In this document: positions 10,062-21,208 of the stretch, one piece after another
How positions within the stretch are numbered: position 1 is the stretch's first letter
How the letters are laid out: every line of letters begins with the position of its first letter
The notes under the pieces: model-generated
What the model was told of the DNA's origin: nothing
Seen by the model: only the letters and a program-made list of their open reading frames with translations
Databases searched by the model: none
Translations under genes and position numbers: made by a program
From: Micrococcales bacterium 72-143
Lineage (GTDB): Bacteria; Actinomycetota; Actinomycetes; Actinomycetales; Microbacteriaceae
Length of the DNA: 64,000 nucleotides
Assembly (NCBI GenBank): GCA_001898835.1
Contig: MKVM01000005.1
Span: 124,001 to 188,000 of the forward strand
Direction: 5' to 3'

Positions 10062-12389
10062 TCAGCGCTCGGTCCAGACACGGGGCGGGGCACCGGGGGC
10101 GGCGGGCGGGGCGACGAGGATGAGTCCGTCTCGGTCGGTGCGGAAGGCGGCGGTGCCGGATGCGGCGAGCGCGGCGAGCGCCGCATCCGTCGGGTGACCG
10201 TAGTCGTTGTCGGCCCCGACTCCGATGAGGCCCACGGAGGCGCCCGCGGCGGCGTACAGCTCGGGGCTGAAGTCGGCCGAGCCGTGGTGCGCGACCTTGA
10301 GCACGTCGACCGCGGGCGGATGCGTCTGGCCGAGCATGCGCCGCTGCGCCTCCTCTCCGAGGTCGCCGAGCAGCAGGCCGCTGAGGCACGAGCCGCACCC
10401 CTCGCCGGACGTGACCAGCAGTGCGATGCTCGCGGCGTTGCCCGGCTCGACCCCGCGGTCGGGCGGCCAGAGCGCGCGCCAGTCCAGCGCGCCGAGCCTT
10501 CCCGCCATGCCCTGCTCGGCGTCGACGAGCCGCGCCCCGGCCGCCCTCAGCTCGTCGTGCAGCGTCGTGTCCTCCGGATCCCCGACGGGGCCGACGAGTG
10601 CGACGTCGACGCGGCCGAGCACCGCATCCGTGCCTCCCACGTGGTCGTGGTCGTAGTGCGTGAGCACAAGCAGGTCGATGTGCGCGATGCCGAGCTCGTC
10701 GAGGCACCCGGCCAGCGACTCCGGCTCGGGCCCGGTGTCGACAAGGGCGACGAGCCCCGCGGAGCGGATGAGCGTCGCATCCCCCTGGCCCACGTCGCAC
10801 ATCGCGTACTGCCAGTCGCCGGGGCGGGTGAGGAGGGTCGCGACGCGGATGCCGCCGACGGCCCCCGCATAGCCGAGAGCGCCGACGCACACCACCGCGA
10901 TCGCCCGGCGGCGCCACCGCGAGCCCGGCCGGCCAAGGACGGCCCCGAGCGCGATGACGCTCAGTGCGAGGAGCGCGACGACTCCGACCGGGCCACCCGG
11001 CCACGGCAGGCGCGCCCCCGGAAGCCCGGCGAAGAAGGACGCGACGGCGGCGACCCACGACGCGGGCAGCCACGCGATGCTCGCGACCGCCTGGGCGAGG
11101 GGTGGCGCGAGGGGCGCCAGCAGGCAGGCGATGAGACCCAGCACCGTCGCGAGCGGCGCAGCGGGTCCCGCCAGCAGGTTCGCGGGGACACCCCAGAGCG
11201 GAATGCTGGGGCTCAGCAGGAGCAGCACCGGCTGACACGTGAACTGGGCGGCAGCGGGCACCGCGATGACGAGCGCGAGCGGCGCCGGCATCCACCGGGC
11301 GAGCACCGCGGCGAGCGGCGCCGCGAGCAGCAGCAGCCCCGCCGTCGCGAGCACGGAGAGCGCGAAGCCGTAGGAGCGGGCGAGCCAGGGGTCGACGGCG
11401 AGCAGCACGACGACGGCGAGGCACAGCGCGGGCACACCCCGGGTCGCCCGGCCGAGCGACAACGCGAGCAGCACGACCGCGCCCATCACCGCCGCACGCA
11501 GCACGCTCGGCTCGGGCGTCACGAGCACGACGAATCCGGCGAGCGCGGCGAGCGACACCCCGACCCGCGCACCCCGCGGCATCCCGAGCAGAGCGCACAT
11601 CGCGAACACCGCCCCGACCACGACCGCGCAGTTGGCCCCCGACACCGCGGTCAGATGGGTGAGCGACGAAGCCTTCATGGAGGCGTCGAGCGGTGCATCC
11701 ACGCGGCTCGTGTCTCCCACCGCGAGGCCCGGCAGGAGCAGCGCCCCCGCGCCCGGCAGCGGCTCGCTCACGCGCACGAGCCCCGCGCGCAGCCCGGATG
11801 CCGCCTCGAGCAGCGGAGGCGCGCGGCCGACCCGCTCGGCCTCCCCCTCCGCGAAGGCGAGGAAGGCGATGTCGTCGCCCGGCTCGGCGCCGCGAAGGCG
11901 AGCCGTCAGCCGCCAGGTCTCGCCGATGCGCGGGGCGGCGGACGCGTCGAGGAAGACGAGCACAGATGTCGACCCCGCCTCGGGACGGTCGCTCAGCGAG
12001 GCGATGCCGGGAAGCCGTCCGGCGGTCTGCGCACCTGTCACGACGACGTCGAGCTCGAGGGAGCCGTCGCGGCCCGCATCCGCGAACGCGGGCGGCACGC
12101 GAGCGGGCGCCTGGACCGCGACCACCGTCGCCACGAGGGCGGCCGCGGTGAGACCGAGCGACACCGCCGCGAGCGCACGCAGGCGGAACACCAGCAGCGC
12201 CGAGGCGGCCGCGGCCGCCCACAGCACCGCAGCGACCGACCCGAGCGGCGCATCCGGCGCGAGGCCGATGAGCGCTCCTCCGGCCGCCCAGGCGCCGAGG
12301 ACGGCGGGCACGAGCCGAAGCTCCGCCGCGCGTACGCGCCTGCCGGCCGAGGCGAGCACGGCATCCGTCGCCGCCACCGCCGCGCTCAC
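10062..12389 (-). CDS. comEC: ComEC/Rec2 family competence protein
   Basis: TM competence domain (HLTAVSGANCAVVVG) and C-terminal metallo-beta-lactamase fold (LLVLTHYDHDHVGGTDAV, VLKVAHHGSADFSPELY). Confidence 0.93.
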   Translation of the reverse strand: MSAAVAATDAVLASAGRRVRAAELRLVPAVLGAWAAGGALIGLAPDAPLGSVAAVLWAAAAASALLVFRLRALAAVSLGLTAAALVATVVAVQAPARVPPAFADAGRDGSLELDVVVTGAQTAGRLPGIASLSDRPEAGSTSVLVFLDASAAPRIGETWRLTARLRGAEPGDDIAFLAFAEGEAERVGRAPPLLEAASGLRAGLVRVSEPLPGAGALLLPGLAVGDTSRVDAPLDASMKASSLTHLTAVSGANCAVVVGAVFAMCALLGMPRGARVGVSLAALAGFVVLVTPEPSVLRAAVMGAVVLLALSLGRATRGVPALCLAVVVLLAVDPWLARSYGFALSVLATAGLLLLAAPLAAVLARWMPAPLALVIAVPAAAQFTCQPVLLLLSPSIPLWGVPANLLAGPAAPLATVLGLIACLLAPLAPPLAQAVASIAWLPASWVAAVASFFAGLPGARLPWPGGPVGVVALLALSVIALGAVLGRPGSRWRRRAIAVVCVGALGYAGAVGGIRVATLLTRPGDWQYAMCDVGQGDATLIRSAGLVALVDTGPEPESLAGCLDELGIAHIDLLVLTHYDHDHVGGTDAVLGRVDVALVGPVGDPEDTTLHDELRAAGARLVDAEQGMAGRLGALDWRALWPPDRGVEPGNAASIALLVTSGEGCGSCLSGLLLGDLGEEAQRRMLGQTHPPAVDVLKVAHHGSADFSPELYAAAGASVGLIGVGADNDYGHPTDAALAALAASGTAAFRTDRDGLILVAPPAAPGAPPRVWTER

Positions 12390-12997
12390 GGCACCACCAG
12401 CGGACGCAGCGCCTCGACCGTCTTCGCGCCGATGCCGCTCACCGCGAGCAGGTCGTCGACCGAGCGGATAGGGCCGTTCGCCTCGCGCCAGTCCACGATG
12501 CGCTGCGCCATGGCGGGCCCGATGCGGGGCAGGGTGTCGAGGGTCGCGACGTCGGCGGCGTTGAGATCGACGCGGCCGTCGGATGCGGTGCCCGTGGCCG
12601 CCGCGGGAGCCTCGCCCACGGCGGGCACGACGAGCTGCTCCCCGTCGGCGAGCGGGCGGGCGAGGTTGATCCCGGCCGGGTCGGCGGCCTCCGTGAGCCC
12701 TCCGGCGGCCGCCACGGCGTCGACCACCCGGTCGCCGTCGCGCAGTTCGTAGAGGCCCGGACGCGCCACCTGGCCGAGAACGTGGACGAAGATCAGGGGG
12801 TCCGCGGCGGAGACGATCGGCCCGCCGTCGGCGGCGCCCGCACCCGGGCTGGGCACCACCTCGCGCTCGGCTCCGCGCGGCGTCACCGCGGTCACGAAAA
12901 CCGCGACGGCGGCACCCGCGAGCAGCACGACGAGCGCCGCCCCGACCCCGCGGCGCACCCGGGCGCGGGAGGTGCCGGGGTCGGGACGGTCGCTCAC
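12386..12997 (-). CDS. comEA: ComEA family helix-hairpin-helix protein
   Basis: SLBB-like VHVLGQVARPGLYELRDGDRVVDAVAAAGG and HhH VDLNAADVATLDTLPRIGPAMAQRIVDWREANG. Confidence 0.93.
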   Translation of the reverse strand: MSDRPDPGTSRARVRRGVGAALVVLLAGAAVAVFVTAVTPRGAEREVVPSPGAGAADGGPIVSAADPLIFVHVLGQVARPGLYELRDGDRVVDAVAAAGGLTEAADPAGINLARPLADGEQLVVPAVGEAPAAATGTASDGRVDLNAADVATLDTLPRIGPAMAQRIVDWREANGPIRSVDDLLAVSGIGAKTVEALRPLVVP

Positions 12998-13151
12998 CCG
13001 GGAAGGCTAGGCCGCCCCGCGATTCACTCCCGCGACCGACCCCGCCGATCCTGAACAAGTGCACCGCGCCGCGCCTGGGAGGGACAGGACGGCACCCACC
13101 GCGCAGCGACCGCCGACAGCGCGGGACGTTCCGCGCCGCCCCGAACCCGGG

Positions 13152-13310
13152 TCAGTAGCGCTCGAGACCCTCCTTGCGGCGGGCGTCCTGCGAGCCGGCG
13201 TCGTCCGCGGCACCCTCGCGCTCCTCGAACGCGTCGTCGCGGAGCTGCTGGCGATGCGCCTCCTGCTCCTGGCGCTCGTCCCGCAGCTCGTCGTTCTTGT
13301 CGTGGCTCAT
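13152..13310 (-). CDS. Small hydrophilic charged protein
   Basis: MSHDKNDELRDERQEQEAHRQQLRDDAFEEREGAADDAGSQDARRKEGLERY. Confidence 0.55.
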   Translation of the reverse strand: MSHDKNDELRDERQEQEAHRQQLRDDAFEEREGAADDAGSQDARRKEGLERY

Positions 13311-13390
13311 GGGGCCCTCCTCCGTGCGACACCGCGTCCACGGCATCCATGGTCCTCAGTCTCGCCCTCGACGACCCGAACGACAACCGG

Positions 13391-13750
13391 CTAACCGGTC
13401 AGCAGCCGCTGGAGCACCGTGGCCTCGCTGATCTCGGCGTCCCTCGCCGCGGTGAGGAGCGTGACCGGCCCCTGCCGGACGAGCTCCGCCAGCCCCGCGA
13501 ACGCCTCCGCGGCCGGCGGCTCGCCCAGCTCCGCCCGGTAGCGCCGGGCGAACTCGTCGAACTTCGCGGGATCGTGCCCGTACCACTGCCGCAGCTCGGT
13601 CGAGGGCGCAACATCCCTGCACCACTCGTACAGCTCGGCACGCACCTTGCTCATGCCGCGAGGCCAGAGGCGGTCCACGAGCACGCGCCTGCCGTCGGTG
13701 CTCGCGGGCGGCTCGTAGATGCGGCGCACCTGCACCTGCTGTCCCGTCAT
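13391..13750 (-). CDS. DUF488 family protein
   Basis: VQVRRIYEPPASTDGRRVLVDRLWPRGMSKVRAELYEWCRDVAPSTELRQWYGHDPAKFDEFARRYRAEL. Confidence 0.88.
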   Translation of the reverse strand: MTGQQVQVRRIYEPPASTDGRRVLVDRLWPRGMSKVRAELYEWCRDVAPSTELRQWYGHDPAKFDEFARRYRAELGEPPAAEAFAGLAELVRQGPVTLLTAARDAEISEATVLQRLLTG

Positions 13751-13808
13751 GGCGCGGTCCTCCCCCGGCCGGATGCCGGCCCCGCGAAACGGGGCCGCGG
13801 TGGGGAGC

Positions 13809-16373
13809 CTAGCCGCGCGTCGCGATGTTGACGACCTTCGGAGCCCGCACGATGACGTTCACGATCTCGCGGTCGCCGATCGCCCGTTGCACGGCCGCAG
13901 ACGCCCGGGCGAGGGCCTCGAGCTCCGCGCCCTCGATCGTCGGCGACACCTCGAGCCGGTCGCGCACCTTGCCGTCGACCTGCACGATCGCCGTGACCGA
14001 GTCCTCGACGAGCAGGCGCGGGTCGGGCTTCGGCAGCGGCTGCAGCGCGACCGTCGGCGCGTGGCCGAGCTTCGCCCACATGTCCTCGGCGGTGTAGGGC
14101 GCGAACAGCGACAGCAGCACCGCGAGCGCCTCGGCCGCCTCACGCACCGCGGGATCCGCTCCCCCGACCCCCGCGTCGATCGCCTTGCGCACGACGTTGA
14201 CGTGCTCCATGAGCCGCGCGACGAGCACGTTGAACTTGAACGACTCCACGAGACCCGGCGCATCCGCGAGCAGCCGGTGCGTCGCGCGGCGCAACGCCGT
14301 GTCACCCGCACCGAAGGCGACGCCCGGCTCGGACGTCACATCCCCCGCGACCCGCCACGCGCGCGCAAGGAACTTCGCCGACCCCGAGGGCGACACGTCG
14401 GCCCAGTCGATGTCGTCCTCCGGCGGGCCCGCGAACGCCATCGTGAGGCGCACCGCGTCGACGCCGAACTCGTCCAGCTGGTCGGAGAGCCGCACCAGGT
14501 TGCCGCGGCTCTTCGACATCGCCGAGCCGTCCATGAGCACCATGCCCTGGTTGAGCAGCGCCGAGAACGGCTCGGTGAAGGTCACGTAGCCGAGGTCGAA
14601 CAGCACCTTGGTGATGAACCGCGCGTACAGCAGGTGCAGGATCGCGTGGGTCACGCCGCCGACGTACTGGTCGACGGGGGCCCACTTCTCCGCCTCCGCG
14701 ACGTCGAACGCCTGGGTGTCGTCGTTCGGCGAGAGGAACCGCAGGAAGTACCAGGAGCTGTCGACGAAGGTGTCCATCGTGTCGGGGTCGCGGCGGGCGG
14801 GCGTGCCGTCGGGCAGCGTCACGTTGACCCAGTCGGATGCCGCCCCGAGCGGCGAGGTGCCCTTCGGCTGCAGGTCGAGCCCCTCCGAGGCCGGCAGGGC
14901 GACCGGCAGCGCCGACTCCTCCACCGGGATCTCGCGGCCGTCCTCGGTGTGCAGGATCGGGATGGGCGTGCCCCAGTAGCGCTGGCGCGAGATGAGCCAG
15001 TCGCGCAGCCGGTAGGTCTTCGCGGCGCGCCCGGTGCCCGCCTCCTCGAGCAGCTCGATCACGCGACGGATCGCGTGCTGCTTGCTGAGGCCGTCGAGCG
15101 GGCCGGAGTTCACCATCCGCCCGTCTCCCGCGAGCGCCTCGCCCGTGACGGCGGGGTCGAGCGAGGCGAGGTCGCGCACCGCGTCCGCGTTCTCGAGCAT
15201 GTCGGGCGTGACGACGGGGATCGCGCCCGTGATCGGCGCGGTCACGTCGACGACGACCTTGACCGGGAGGCCGAACCTGCGGGCGAAGTCGAGGTCGCGC
15301 TGGTCGTGCGCGGGGACGGCCATCACCGCGCCGTGACCGTAGTCGGCCAGCACGTAGTCGGCCGTCCACACGGGGATGCGCTCGCCGTTGACGGGGTTGA
15401 TGGCGTAGCGCTCGAGGGGGATGCCGGTCTTCTCGCGCGTCGTGTCCTGGCGCTCGATCTCGGTCGACTTCTGCACCTGCGCGAGGTACGCGGCGAACGC
15501 GTCCTGCACCTCGGGGGTCGACTCGGCGGCGAGCTGGGCTGCGAGCTCCGAGTCGGGGGCGACGACCATGAAGGTCGCCCCGAACAGGGTGTCGGGGCGG
15601 GTCGTGAAGACCGTGACCTTCTCGTCGTGGCCCTCGATCACGAAGTCCACGTCGGCACCGGTGGAGCGGCCGATCCAGTTGCGCTGCATCGCGATGACCT
15701 TCGACGGCCAGCTGCCCTCCAGCTGGTTCAGGTCGTCGAGCAGCCGGTCGGCGTAGTCGGTGATCTTGAAGTACCACTGGGTGAGCTTCTTCTTCACGAC
15801 CAGGTTGTCGCAGCGCTCGCAGCGCCCGTCGACGACCTGCTCGTTGGCGAGCACGGTCTGGTCGAAGGGGCACCAGTTGACCCAGCTCGCCTTGCGGTAG
15901 GCGAGGCCCTTCTCGTAGAGCTTGAGGAAGAGCCACTGGTTCCACTTGTAGTACTCCGGGTCGGAGGTGTGGATGACGCGGTCCCAGTCGAAGCTCGTCG
16001 CGTAGCGGCGCATCGAGGCGCGCTGCTGGGCGATGTTGTCGTAGGTCCACTCGCGCGGGTCGATGCCCCGCTTGATGGCGGCACCCTCGGCGGGCAGGCC
16101 GAAGGAGTCCCAGCCGATGGGGTGCAGCACGTTGAAGCCCTGCAGCCGCCAGTAACGGGCGATGATGTCGCCGAGGGCATACGCCTCCGCGTGCCCCATG
16201 TGGAGGTCGCCCGAGGGGTACGGGAACATGTCGAGCACGTACTTGCGCGGCCGCTTGTCATCCGCGTCGGAGGTGGAGAACGGCTTCAGCTCGTCCCACA
16301 CCGGGAGCCACTGCTCCTGGATGCGGCGGAAGTCGTATCCGCTCTCGTTCTCGCTGTGCTCGTGCTGCGTCAC
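13809..16373 (-). CDS. leuS: Leucine--tRNA ligase
   Basis: [42 protein letters not shown]. Confidence 0.98.
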   Translation of the reverse strand: MTQHEHSENESGYDFRRIQEQWLPVWDELKPFSTSDADDKRPRKYVLDMFPYPSGDLHMGHAEAYALGDIIARYWRLQGFNVLHPIGWDSFGLPAEGAAIKRGIDPREWTYDNIAQQRASMRRYATSFDWDRVIHTSDPEYYKWNQWLFLKLYEKGLAYRKASWVNWCPFDQTVLANEQVVDGRCERCDNLVVKKKLTQWYFKITDYADRLLDDLNQLEGSWPSKVIAMQRNWIGRSTGADVDFVIEGHDEKVTVFTTRPDTLFGATFMVVAPDSELAAQLAAESTPEVQDAFAAYLAQVQKSTEIERQDTTREKTGIPLERYAINPVNGERIPVWTADYVLADYGHGAVMAVPAHDQRDLDFARRFGLPVKVVVDVTAPITGAIPVVTPDMLENADAVRDLASLDPAVTGEALAGDGRMVNSGPLDGLSKQHAIRRVIELLEEAGTGRAAKTYRLRDWLISRQRYWGTPIPILHTEDGREIPVEESALPVALPASEGLDLQPKGTSPLGAASDWVNVTLPDGTPARRDPDTMDTFVDSSWYFLRFLSPNDDTQAFDVAEAEKWAPVDQYVGGVTHAILHLLYARFITKVLFDLGYVTFTEPFSALLNQGMVLMDGSAMSKSRGNLVRLSDQLDEFGVDAVRLTMAFAGPPEDDIDWADVSPSGSAKFLARAWRVAGDVTSEPGVAFGAGDTALRRATHRLLADAPGLVESFKFNVLVARLMEHVNVVRKAIDAGVGGADPAVREAAEALAVLLSLFAPYTAEDMWAKLGHAPTVALQPLPKPDPRLLVEDSVTAIVQVDGKVRDRLEVSPTIEGAELEALARASAAVQRAIGDREIVNVIVRAPKVVNIATRG

Positions 16374-16454
16374 TGACCGTCTGCCTCTCGGGAATACAAC
16401 CTGTCCAGAGTAGTCAACGTTTGCGGGCCTGTCCGTGTGCCCGGTCGTCTGCGA

Positions 16455-16994
16455 TCAGGCGAGCGGATGCTCGTGGATCGCGGAGCTGAGGGCGACCCCG
16501 CCGAGGTCGAGGTACAGCTGGCCCTCGGTGAGCGACAGCGTGATCTCGGTACGGCGGCCGAGGTGCGCCGCCGCCTCGTCGACGAAGCCCGGATCGAAGC
16601 TGCGGAGCACGATGTGCTCGGCGCGGTGGATCTTCTTGCCCGCCCACTGCGGCAGCAGCTTCGCGGGGTCGCGGTGGGTGTACACGACCGTTCGGTCGGC
16701 GAGCCTGCTGCCGAAGTGCAGGCGTTCGGCGTCCGGGGCGCCCACCTCGATCCAGGCGGTCGTGCGCCCCGTGAGGTCTCGCACGAGCACGGCGGGCTCG
16801 TCGGTCGCCGCGATCCCGCCTCCGAACGCGATCCCCTCCTCGTATTCGAGGCAGTAGGCGAGCACCCGGGTGAGCATGTACTCGGCGGTCTCGGAGGGAT
16901 GCCGCGCGACGCGCAGCTCGAGCTCCTCGTAGACGCCGCGATCGACGTCGGCCAGGTGCACCTCGAAGGTGTAGATCGTCGCGCCGGCAGCCAC
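16455..16994 (-). CDS. YaeQ family protein
   Basis: ATIYTFEVHLADVDRGVYEELELRVARHPSETAEYMLTRVLAYCLEYEEGIAFGGGIA. Confidence 0.9.
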   Translation of the reverse strand: MAAGATIYTFEVHLADVDRGVYEELELRVARHPSETAEYMLTRVLAYCLEYEEGIAFGGGIAATDEPAVLVRDLTGRTTAWIEVGAPDAERLHFGSRLADRTVVYTHRDPAKLLPQWAGKKIHRAEHIVLRSFDPGFVDEAAAHLGRRTEITLSLTEGQLYLDLGGVALSSAIHEHPLA

Positions 16995-17003
16995 GGGTCG
17001 AGC

Positions 17004-18302
17004 CTAGGCGAGGGCGGCGAGCAGGGCGGCCGCCTTGAGGCGGGCCTCGGCGAGCTCGGCGTCGGGGTCGGAGAGCGCCGTGATGCCGCCGCCCGTCCCC
17101 ACGGATGCGCCCTCCGCGTCGATCACGACCGTGCGGATCGTCATCGCCAGGTCGGCGGACCCGTCGGCGCCCAGGTAGCCGAACGCGCCCGCGTAGGGCC
17201 CGCGAGGGCGGTGCTCGAGCGCGTCGAGCAGCTCCATCGCGCGCCGCTTGGGCGCCCCCGTCATGGAGCCCGCGGGGAAGCAGGCGGCCACCGCGTCCAC
17301 GGCCCCGAGGCCCGCGCCGAGGCGGCCCTCGATGGTGGAGACGAGCTGGTGCACGTGGGCGTACGACTCCACCTCCAGGAGGCGCGTCACCGCGACCGAG
17401 CCCACCTCGCACACGCGCGAGAGGTCGTTGCGCATGAGGTCGACGATCATGAGGTTCTCTGCGCGCTCCTTCTCGCTCGCGACGAGCTCGCCGCGCAGCC
17501 GCGCATCCTCGTCGGGCCGCGGATCGCGGGGCCGGGTGCCCTTGATGGGGCTCGTGCGCACGACGCCGTCGGGGGTCACCTCGAGGAAGCGCTCGGGTGA
17601 GGCGGAGACGAGCGCCGTCCCGCCGATGCGCACGAGGCCGCCGTGGTGCGTCGCGCTCGACGCGCGGACGGCGTCGAAGACGGTGAGGGGGTCGAAGGCG
17701 CCCGGCACGCGCGCCTCGGTCGTGAGGCACAACTGGTAGGCCTCGCCCTCGCGGATGGCGGCCTGGCAGGCGACGACGTTCGCGAGGTAGCGCTCGGGGG
17801 TGTCGTGCCAGCGCACCGGCCCGCGTGCGGCGGGTTTCGACACGCCCGCCCGCGGGGGGCCGCTCACCCGGCGGGCGGTGCGATCCCGCCACTCCCTCAG
17901 CTCCCCGTCCCACGACTCGCCGAGCGCGAGGAGCGACGCCGAGCCGTCGCCCTCCACCGCGACGAGCCGGTCGACCCGCAGGAACGCGGCATCCGGATGC
18001 GGACCGCGCTCGCGCACCGGCATCCCGCAGGTCTCGCCGCGCAGCTCGTAGCCGAGCCAGCCGACGAGCCCGAGCGGCACCGCGCCGAGCGGCTCCTCGA
18101 CGCGCATCGCCGCGAGCGCGTCGCGCAGCCCGGCGAGCACCTCCCCGGTCGCCGGGATGAGGCGCTCGCCCGTGCCGAGGAACGCCCGCCCCCCGGGTCC
18201 CGAGTCGAGCCAGAACGCGTCGCCCTCCGGATGCAGCGCCGCGAACAGCTCGCGCGCGTCGAATCCGTCGCCGAGCGGATGCCGCAGGAGCCGGGGACGC
18301 AT
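17004..18302 (-). CDS. pabB: Aminodeoxychorismate/anthranilate synthase component I
   Basis: SPERFLEV, SPIKGTRPRD, MIVDLMRNDLSRVCEVGSV, FPAGSMTGAPKRRAMELLD. Confidence 0.9.
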   Translation of the reverse strand: MRPRLLRHPLGDGFDARELFAALHPEGDAFWLDSGPGGRAFLGTGERLIPATGEVLAGLRDALAAMRVEEPLGAVPLGLVGWLGYELRGETCGMPVRERGPHPDAAFLRVDRLVAVEGDGSASLLALGESWDGELREWRDRTARRVSGPPRAGVSKPAARGPVRWHDTPERYLANVVACQAAIREGEAYQLCLTTEARVPGAFDPLTVFDAVRASSATHHGGLVRIGGTALVSASPERFLEVTPDGVVRTSPIKGTRPRDPRPDEDARLRGELVASEKERAENLMIVDLMRNDLSRVCEVGSVAVTRLLEVESYAHVHQLVSTIEGRLGAGLGAVDAVAACFPAGSMTGAPKRRAMELLDALEHRPRGPYAGAFGYLGADGSADLAMTIRTVVIDAEGASVGTGGGITALSDPDAELAEARLKAAALLAALA

Positions 18303-18313
18303 AGCCTGATCCT

Positions 18314-19144
18314 ATGAGCGCTCCCCCCGCCTCCCCCGTGGCGACGACGTCGCTGTGGCAGGCCGGGGTGCTCGTGCCCCGCGACGACTGCGACGTCGCC
18401 CCGGCGATCGTCGAGGTCGCCGACTCCTGGCTCGTCGAGGAGGGCGCCGCACGCGGGCTCGGGCTGCATCGCGAGCGGTTCCTCACCTCCATCCCCCGAT
18501 CGCGCGCGCGCGAGCTCGACCTCGACGCGTTCTGGTCGACGGCGATCGGGGGCATCCCCGCGCACGGTGCCTGGTTCCCGCGTGTCGAGCTCCGCGAGCA
18601 GCTCGGGATGCCGCAGCTGCTGTTCCGCCTGCGCGAGGCGCCGACCCTGCAGCGCTCCCTCGTGCTCACGACCCACACGGGCCGCGACCCGCGCACCGCG
18701 CCGACCGTCAAGGGACCCGACCTCGCCGCGATGGTGAGGCTGCGCACCGAGGCGCAGCGACGGGGGGCCGACGAGGCGGTGCTCGTGACGCCCGATGGGC
18801 ATATCGTCGAGGGCTCGACCACGAGCATCGTGTGGTGGGAGGGCGACATCCTCTGCGTCGTCGACCGCACGCTCCCCCGCATCCCTTCGACCACCGAACG
18901 CACCGTCGCGGCGCTCGCGACGGCGCTCGGCATCCCCGTCGAGGAGCGGCGCGTCCGCCCCGAGGAGCTCGACGGCCGGGAGGTGTGGGCGCTCAACGCG
19001 CTGCACGGCATCCGGATCGTCACCGCCTGGCAGGGCGGGCCGCCGGCGACCGCCGAGGAGCCGGGCCGGCTCTCCCGCTGGCGACTGCGGATGGATGCGC
19101 TGCGGCGCCCCCTCCCGCACGGCACGGACGGCGTCGCCGCGTGA
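18314..19144 (+). CDS. Class IV aminotransferase (4-amino-4-deoxychorismate lyase-like)
   Basis: GADEAVLVTPDGHIVEGSTTSIVWWEGD fold-type IV PLP motif; divergent to pabB. Confidence 0.85.
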   Translation: MSAPPASPVATTSLWQAGVLVPRDDCDVAPAIVEVADSWLVEEGAARGLGLHRERFLTSIPRSRARELDLDAFWSTAIGGIPAHGAWFPRVELREQLGMPQLLFRLREAPTLQRSLVLTTHTGRDPRTAPTVKGPDLAAMVRLRTEAQRRGADEAVLVTPDGHIVEGSTTSIVWWEGDILCVVDRTLPRIPSTTERTVAALATALGIPVEERRVRPEELDGREVWALNALHGIRIVTAWQGGPPATAEEPGRLSRWRLRMDALRRPLPHGTDGVAA

Positions 19145-19842
19145 ACTGGTTCAACGACGTGCTCACCGCGCTGCTGGATGCCGTGCAGTCGGTCGACCCG
19201 GTGCTGCGCACCCTGCTCGCCGGCGTGGGCATCTTCCTCGAGACCTCGGTGCTCGTCGGGCTCATCGTGCCCGGAGACACGATCGTCATCGTCGCCGCGA
19301 CCGCCGTCGACAGCCCCGTGGAGTACGCGGCGCTCGTCGCGGTCGTGATCCTCGGCGCCCTCGGGGGCGAGTCGGTCGGATTCGCGCTCGGCCGCTTCTT
19401 CGGCCCGAAGATCCGGCACTCGCGGCTCGGTCGACGGATCGGTGAGCACAACTGGCGTCGTGCCGAGAACTACGTCGACCGGCGGGGCGGCATCGCGGTG
19501 TTCGTGTCGCGCTTCCTGCCCGTGCTGCACTCGCTCGTGCCGCTCACCGTGGGCATGAGCACCATGAGGTACCGCCGCTTCATCGCGTGGACCGCCCCCG
19601 CGTGCGTGCTCTGGGCGTTCGCCTACGTGACCGTCGGCGCGGTCGCCGCGGGCTCCTACCGGGAGCTCGCGCAGCAGCTGCACTGGGCCGGCTACGTGTT
19701 CGTCGGGGTCATCGCCCTGTTCCTGGTGGCTGTCGTCGTGGGCAAGAAGCTGCTCGAGCGCTCGGAGGCGCGGCACTGGGCGCGTCCCGGTGACGGCGAC
19801 GCGAACACGATCGAGGACGCCGAGGAGCGACCCGCGGAGTAA
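19141..19842 (+). CDS. DedA family membrane protein
   Basis: GTG start overlapping the previous stop; IVPGDTIVIVAA, SVGFALGRFFG, FVSRFLPVLHSLVPLTVGMSTM. Confidence 0.93.
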   Translation: MNWFNDVLTALLDAVQSVDPVLRTLLAGVGIFLETSVLVGLIVPGDTIVIVAATAVDSPVEYAALVAVVILGALGGESVGFALGRFFGPKIRHSRLGRRIGEHNWRRAENYVDRRGGIAVFVSRFLPVLHSLVPLTVGMSTMRYRRFIAWTAPACVLWAFAYVTVGAVAAGSYRELAQQLHWAGYVFVGVIALFLVAVVVGKKLLERSEARHWARPGDGDANTIEDAEERPAE

Positions 19843-19906
19843 CCGCCCGTCACAGGACGTAGCACCGCGCGGCCCCCGAACGCGAACGTGGCAGCCTGTC
19901 CCCACC

Positions 19907-21208
19907 ATGTCCGCATCCTCCGAGGCCGGCTTCGCGACCCGGCAGCTGCACGCACCGCGCCCCCGCGGCGAGGTGCGGTCCCGCACCACGCCCATCTATC
20001 TCTCGGCGGGGTTCCCGTTCGACGACTTCGACCAGGCGGCGGAGCACTTCGCGGACGGCGGGGGCTACTCGTACACGCGCGTCGCCAACCCGACGACGGC
20101 GGCCGCCGAGGAGCTCATCGCGAGCCTCGAGGGCGGCGCCGAGGCGCTCCTCGTGGGCAGCGGGCAGGCCGCGATCGCGGTGACGCTGCTGGGGCTGGTC
20201 GACGCGGGCGGGCACGTCGTCGCCGGCGCGAGCCTCTACGAGGGCACCCGCGGGCTGCTGACCGACAACCTCGCGCGGCTCGGGGTGTCCACCGACTTCG
20301 TCGACGACGCGAACGACGCCGACGCGTGGGAGCGGCTCATCCGGCCCGAGACCCGCGCCCTGTTCGTCGAGTCGATCCCGAACCCGCGCAACGACCTCGT
20401 CGACCTCGACCTCATCGCCGACGTCGCGCACGCGCACGGCATCCCGCTCGTCGTCGACAACACGCTCGCGACGCCCTACCTGCTGCGTCCGCTCGAGCAC
20501 GGGGCCGACATCGTCGTGCACTCGACGAGCAAGTTCCTCGCGGGCCACGGCTCGGTGCTGGGTGGCGCGATCGTCGACAACGGCCGTTTCGACGCCCTGC
20601 GGTCGGGCGCCCTCTTCCCGCACCTCACGGCGCCGAACCGCCTCGGCGGCCCCGGATACGCGGACCGCTTCGGCGGGCGGGCGCGCATCGCCTACCTCCG
20701 CGAGAACGTGGCCGTGCGATTCGGGCCGACCCTCTCGCCGCTCAACGCGTTCCTCCTCGCGCAGGGGGTCGAGACGCTCTCACTGCGCGTCGAGCGTCAG
20801 TCCGCGAACGCCCTCGGTGTGGCGAGCTGGCTCTCCGAGCGGCCCGAGGTCGCCTCCGTCGACTACTCGGGACTGCCCGGCAGCCCCTCGCACGAGCTCG
20901 CGCGCCGCTACCTGCCCGACGGGCAGGGGTCGGTGTTCTCGTTCACGCTCGACGGAGGTGCGGATGCGGCGCGCCGGTTCGTCGACGCGCTCACCCTGTT
21001 CACTCCGATGACCCATCTCGGCGACGTGCGCTCGCTCATCCTGCACCCGGGCACCACGAGCCACAGCCTCCGCAGCGCCGAGGAGCTCGAGCGCGCCGGA
21101 ATCCTCCCCGGGACGCTGCGCGTGTCGATCGGCATCGAGCACCTGCCCGACCTGCTGCACGACCTCGAGCGGGGCCTCGCCGCGATCCGCGGGACGGCAG
21201 CCGCATGA
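19907..21208 (+). CDS. Cys/Met-metabolism PLP enzyme (O-acetylhomoserine sulfhydrylase-like)
   Basis: ATRQLHAPRPRGEVRSRTTPIYLSAGFPFDD, VVHSTSKFLAGHGSVLGG. Confidence 0.9.
   Translation: MSASSEAGFATRQLHAPRPRGEVRSRTTPIYLSAGFPFDDFDQAAEHFADGGGYSYTRVANPTTAAAEELIASLEGGAEALLVGSGQAAIAVTLLGLVDAGGHVVAGASLYEGTRGLLTDNLARLGVSTDFVDDANDADAWERLIRPETRALFVESIPNPRNDLVDLDLIADVAHAHGIPLVVDNTLATPYLLRPLEHGADIVVHSTSKFLAGHGSVLGGAIVDNGRFDALRSGALFPHLTAPNRLGGPGYADRFGGRARIAYLRENVAVRFGPTLSPLNAFLLAQGVETLSLRVERQSANALGVASWLSERPEVASVDYSGLPGSPSHELARRYLPDGQGSVFSFTLDGGADAARRFVDALTLFTPMTHLGDVRSLILHPGTTSHSLRSAEELERAGILPGTLRVSIGIEHLPDLLHDLERGLAAIRGTAAA

Noticed and set aside
9130-12752. Very long ORFs antisense or out of frame to holA/comEC (1030 aa at 9130-12222 and 1148 aa at 9306-12752)
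   Set aside because: Low-complexity Arg/Ala/Gly-rich translations typical of high-GC shadow frames; the holA/comEC frames carry clear domain motifs.
13719-16376. 885-aa ORF antisense to leuS
   Set aside because: Mirror frame of a highly conserved leuS gene; no recognisable domain.
18314-18325. atgagcgctccc at the pabC start resembles the CebR-like operator core
   Set aside because: 10/12 match only, overlaps the start codon and codes M-S-A-P; probably chance.
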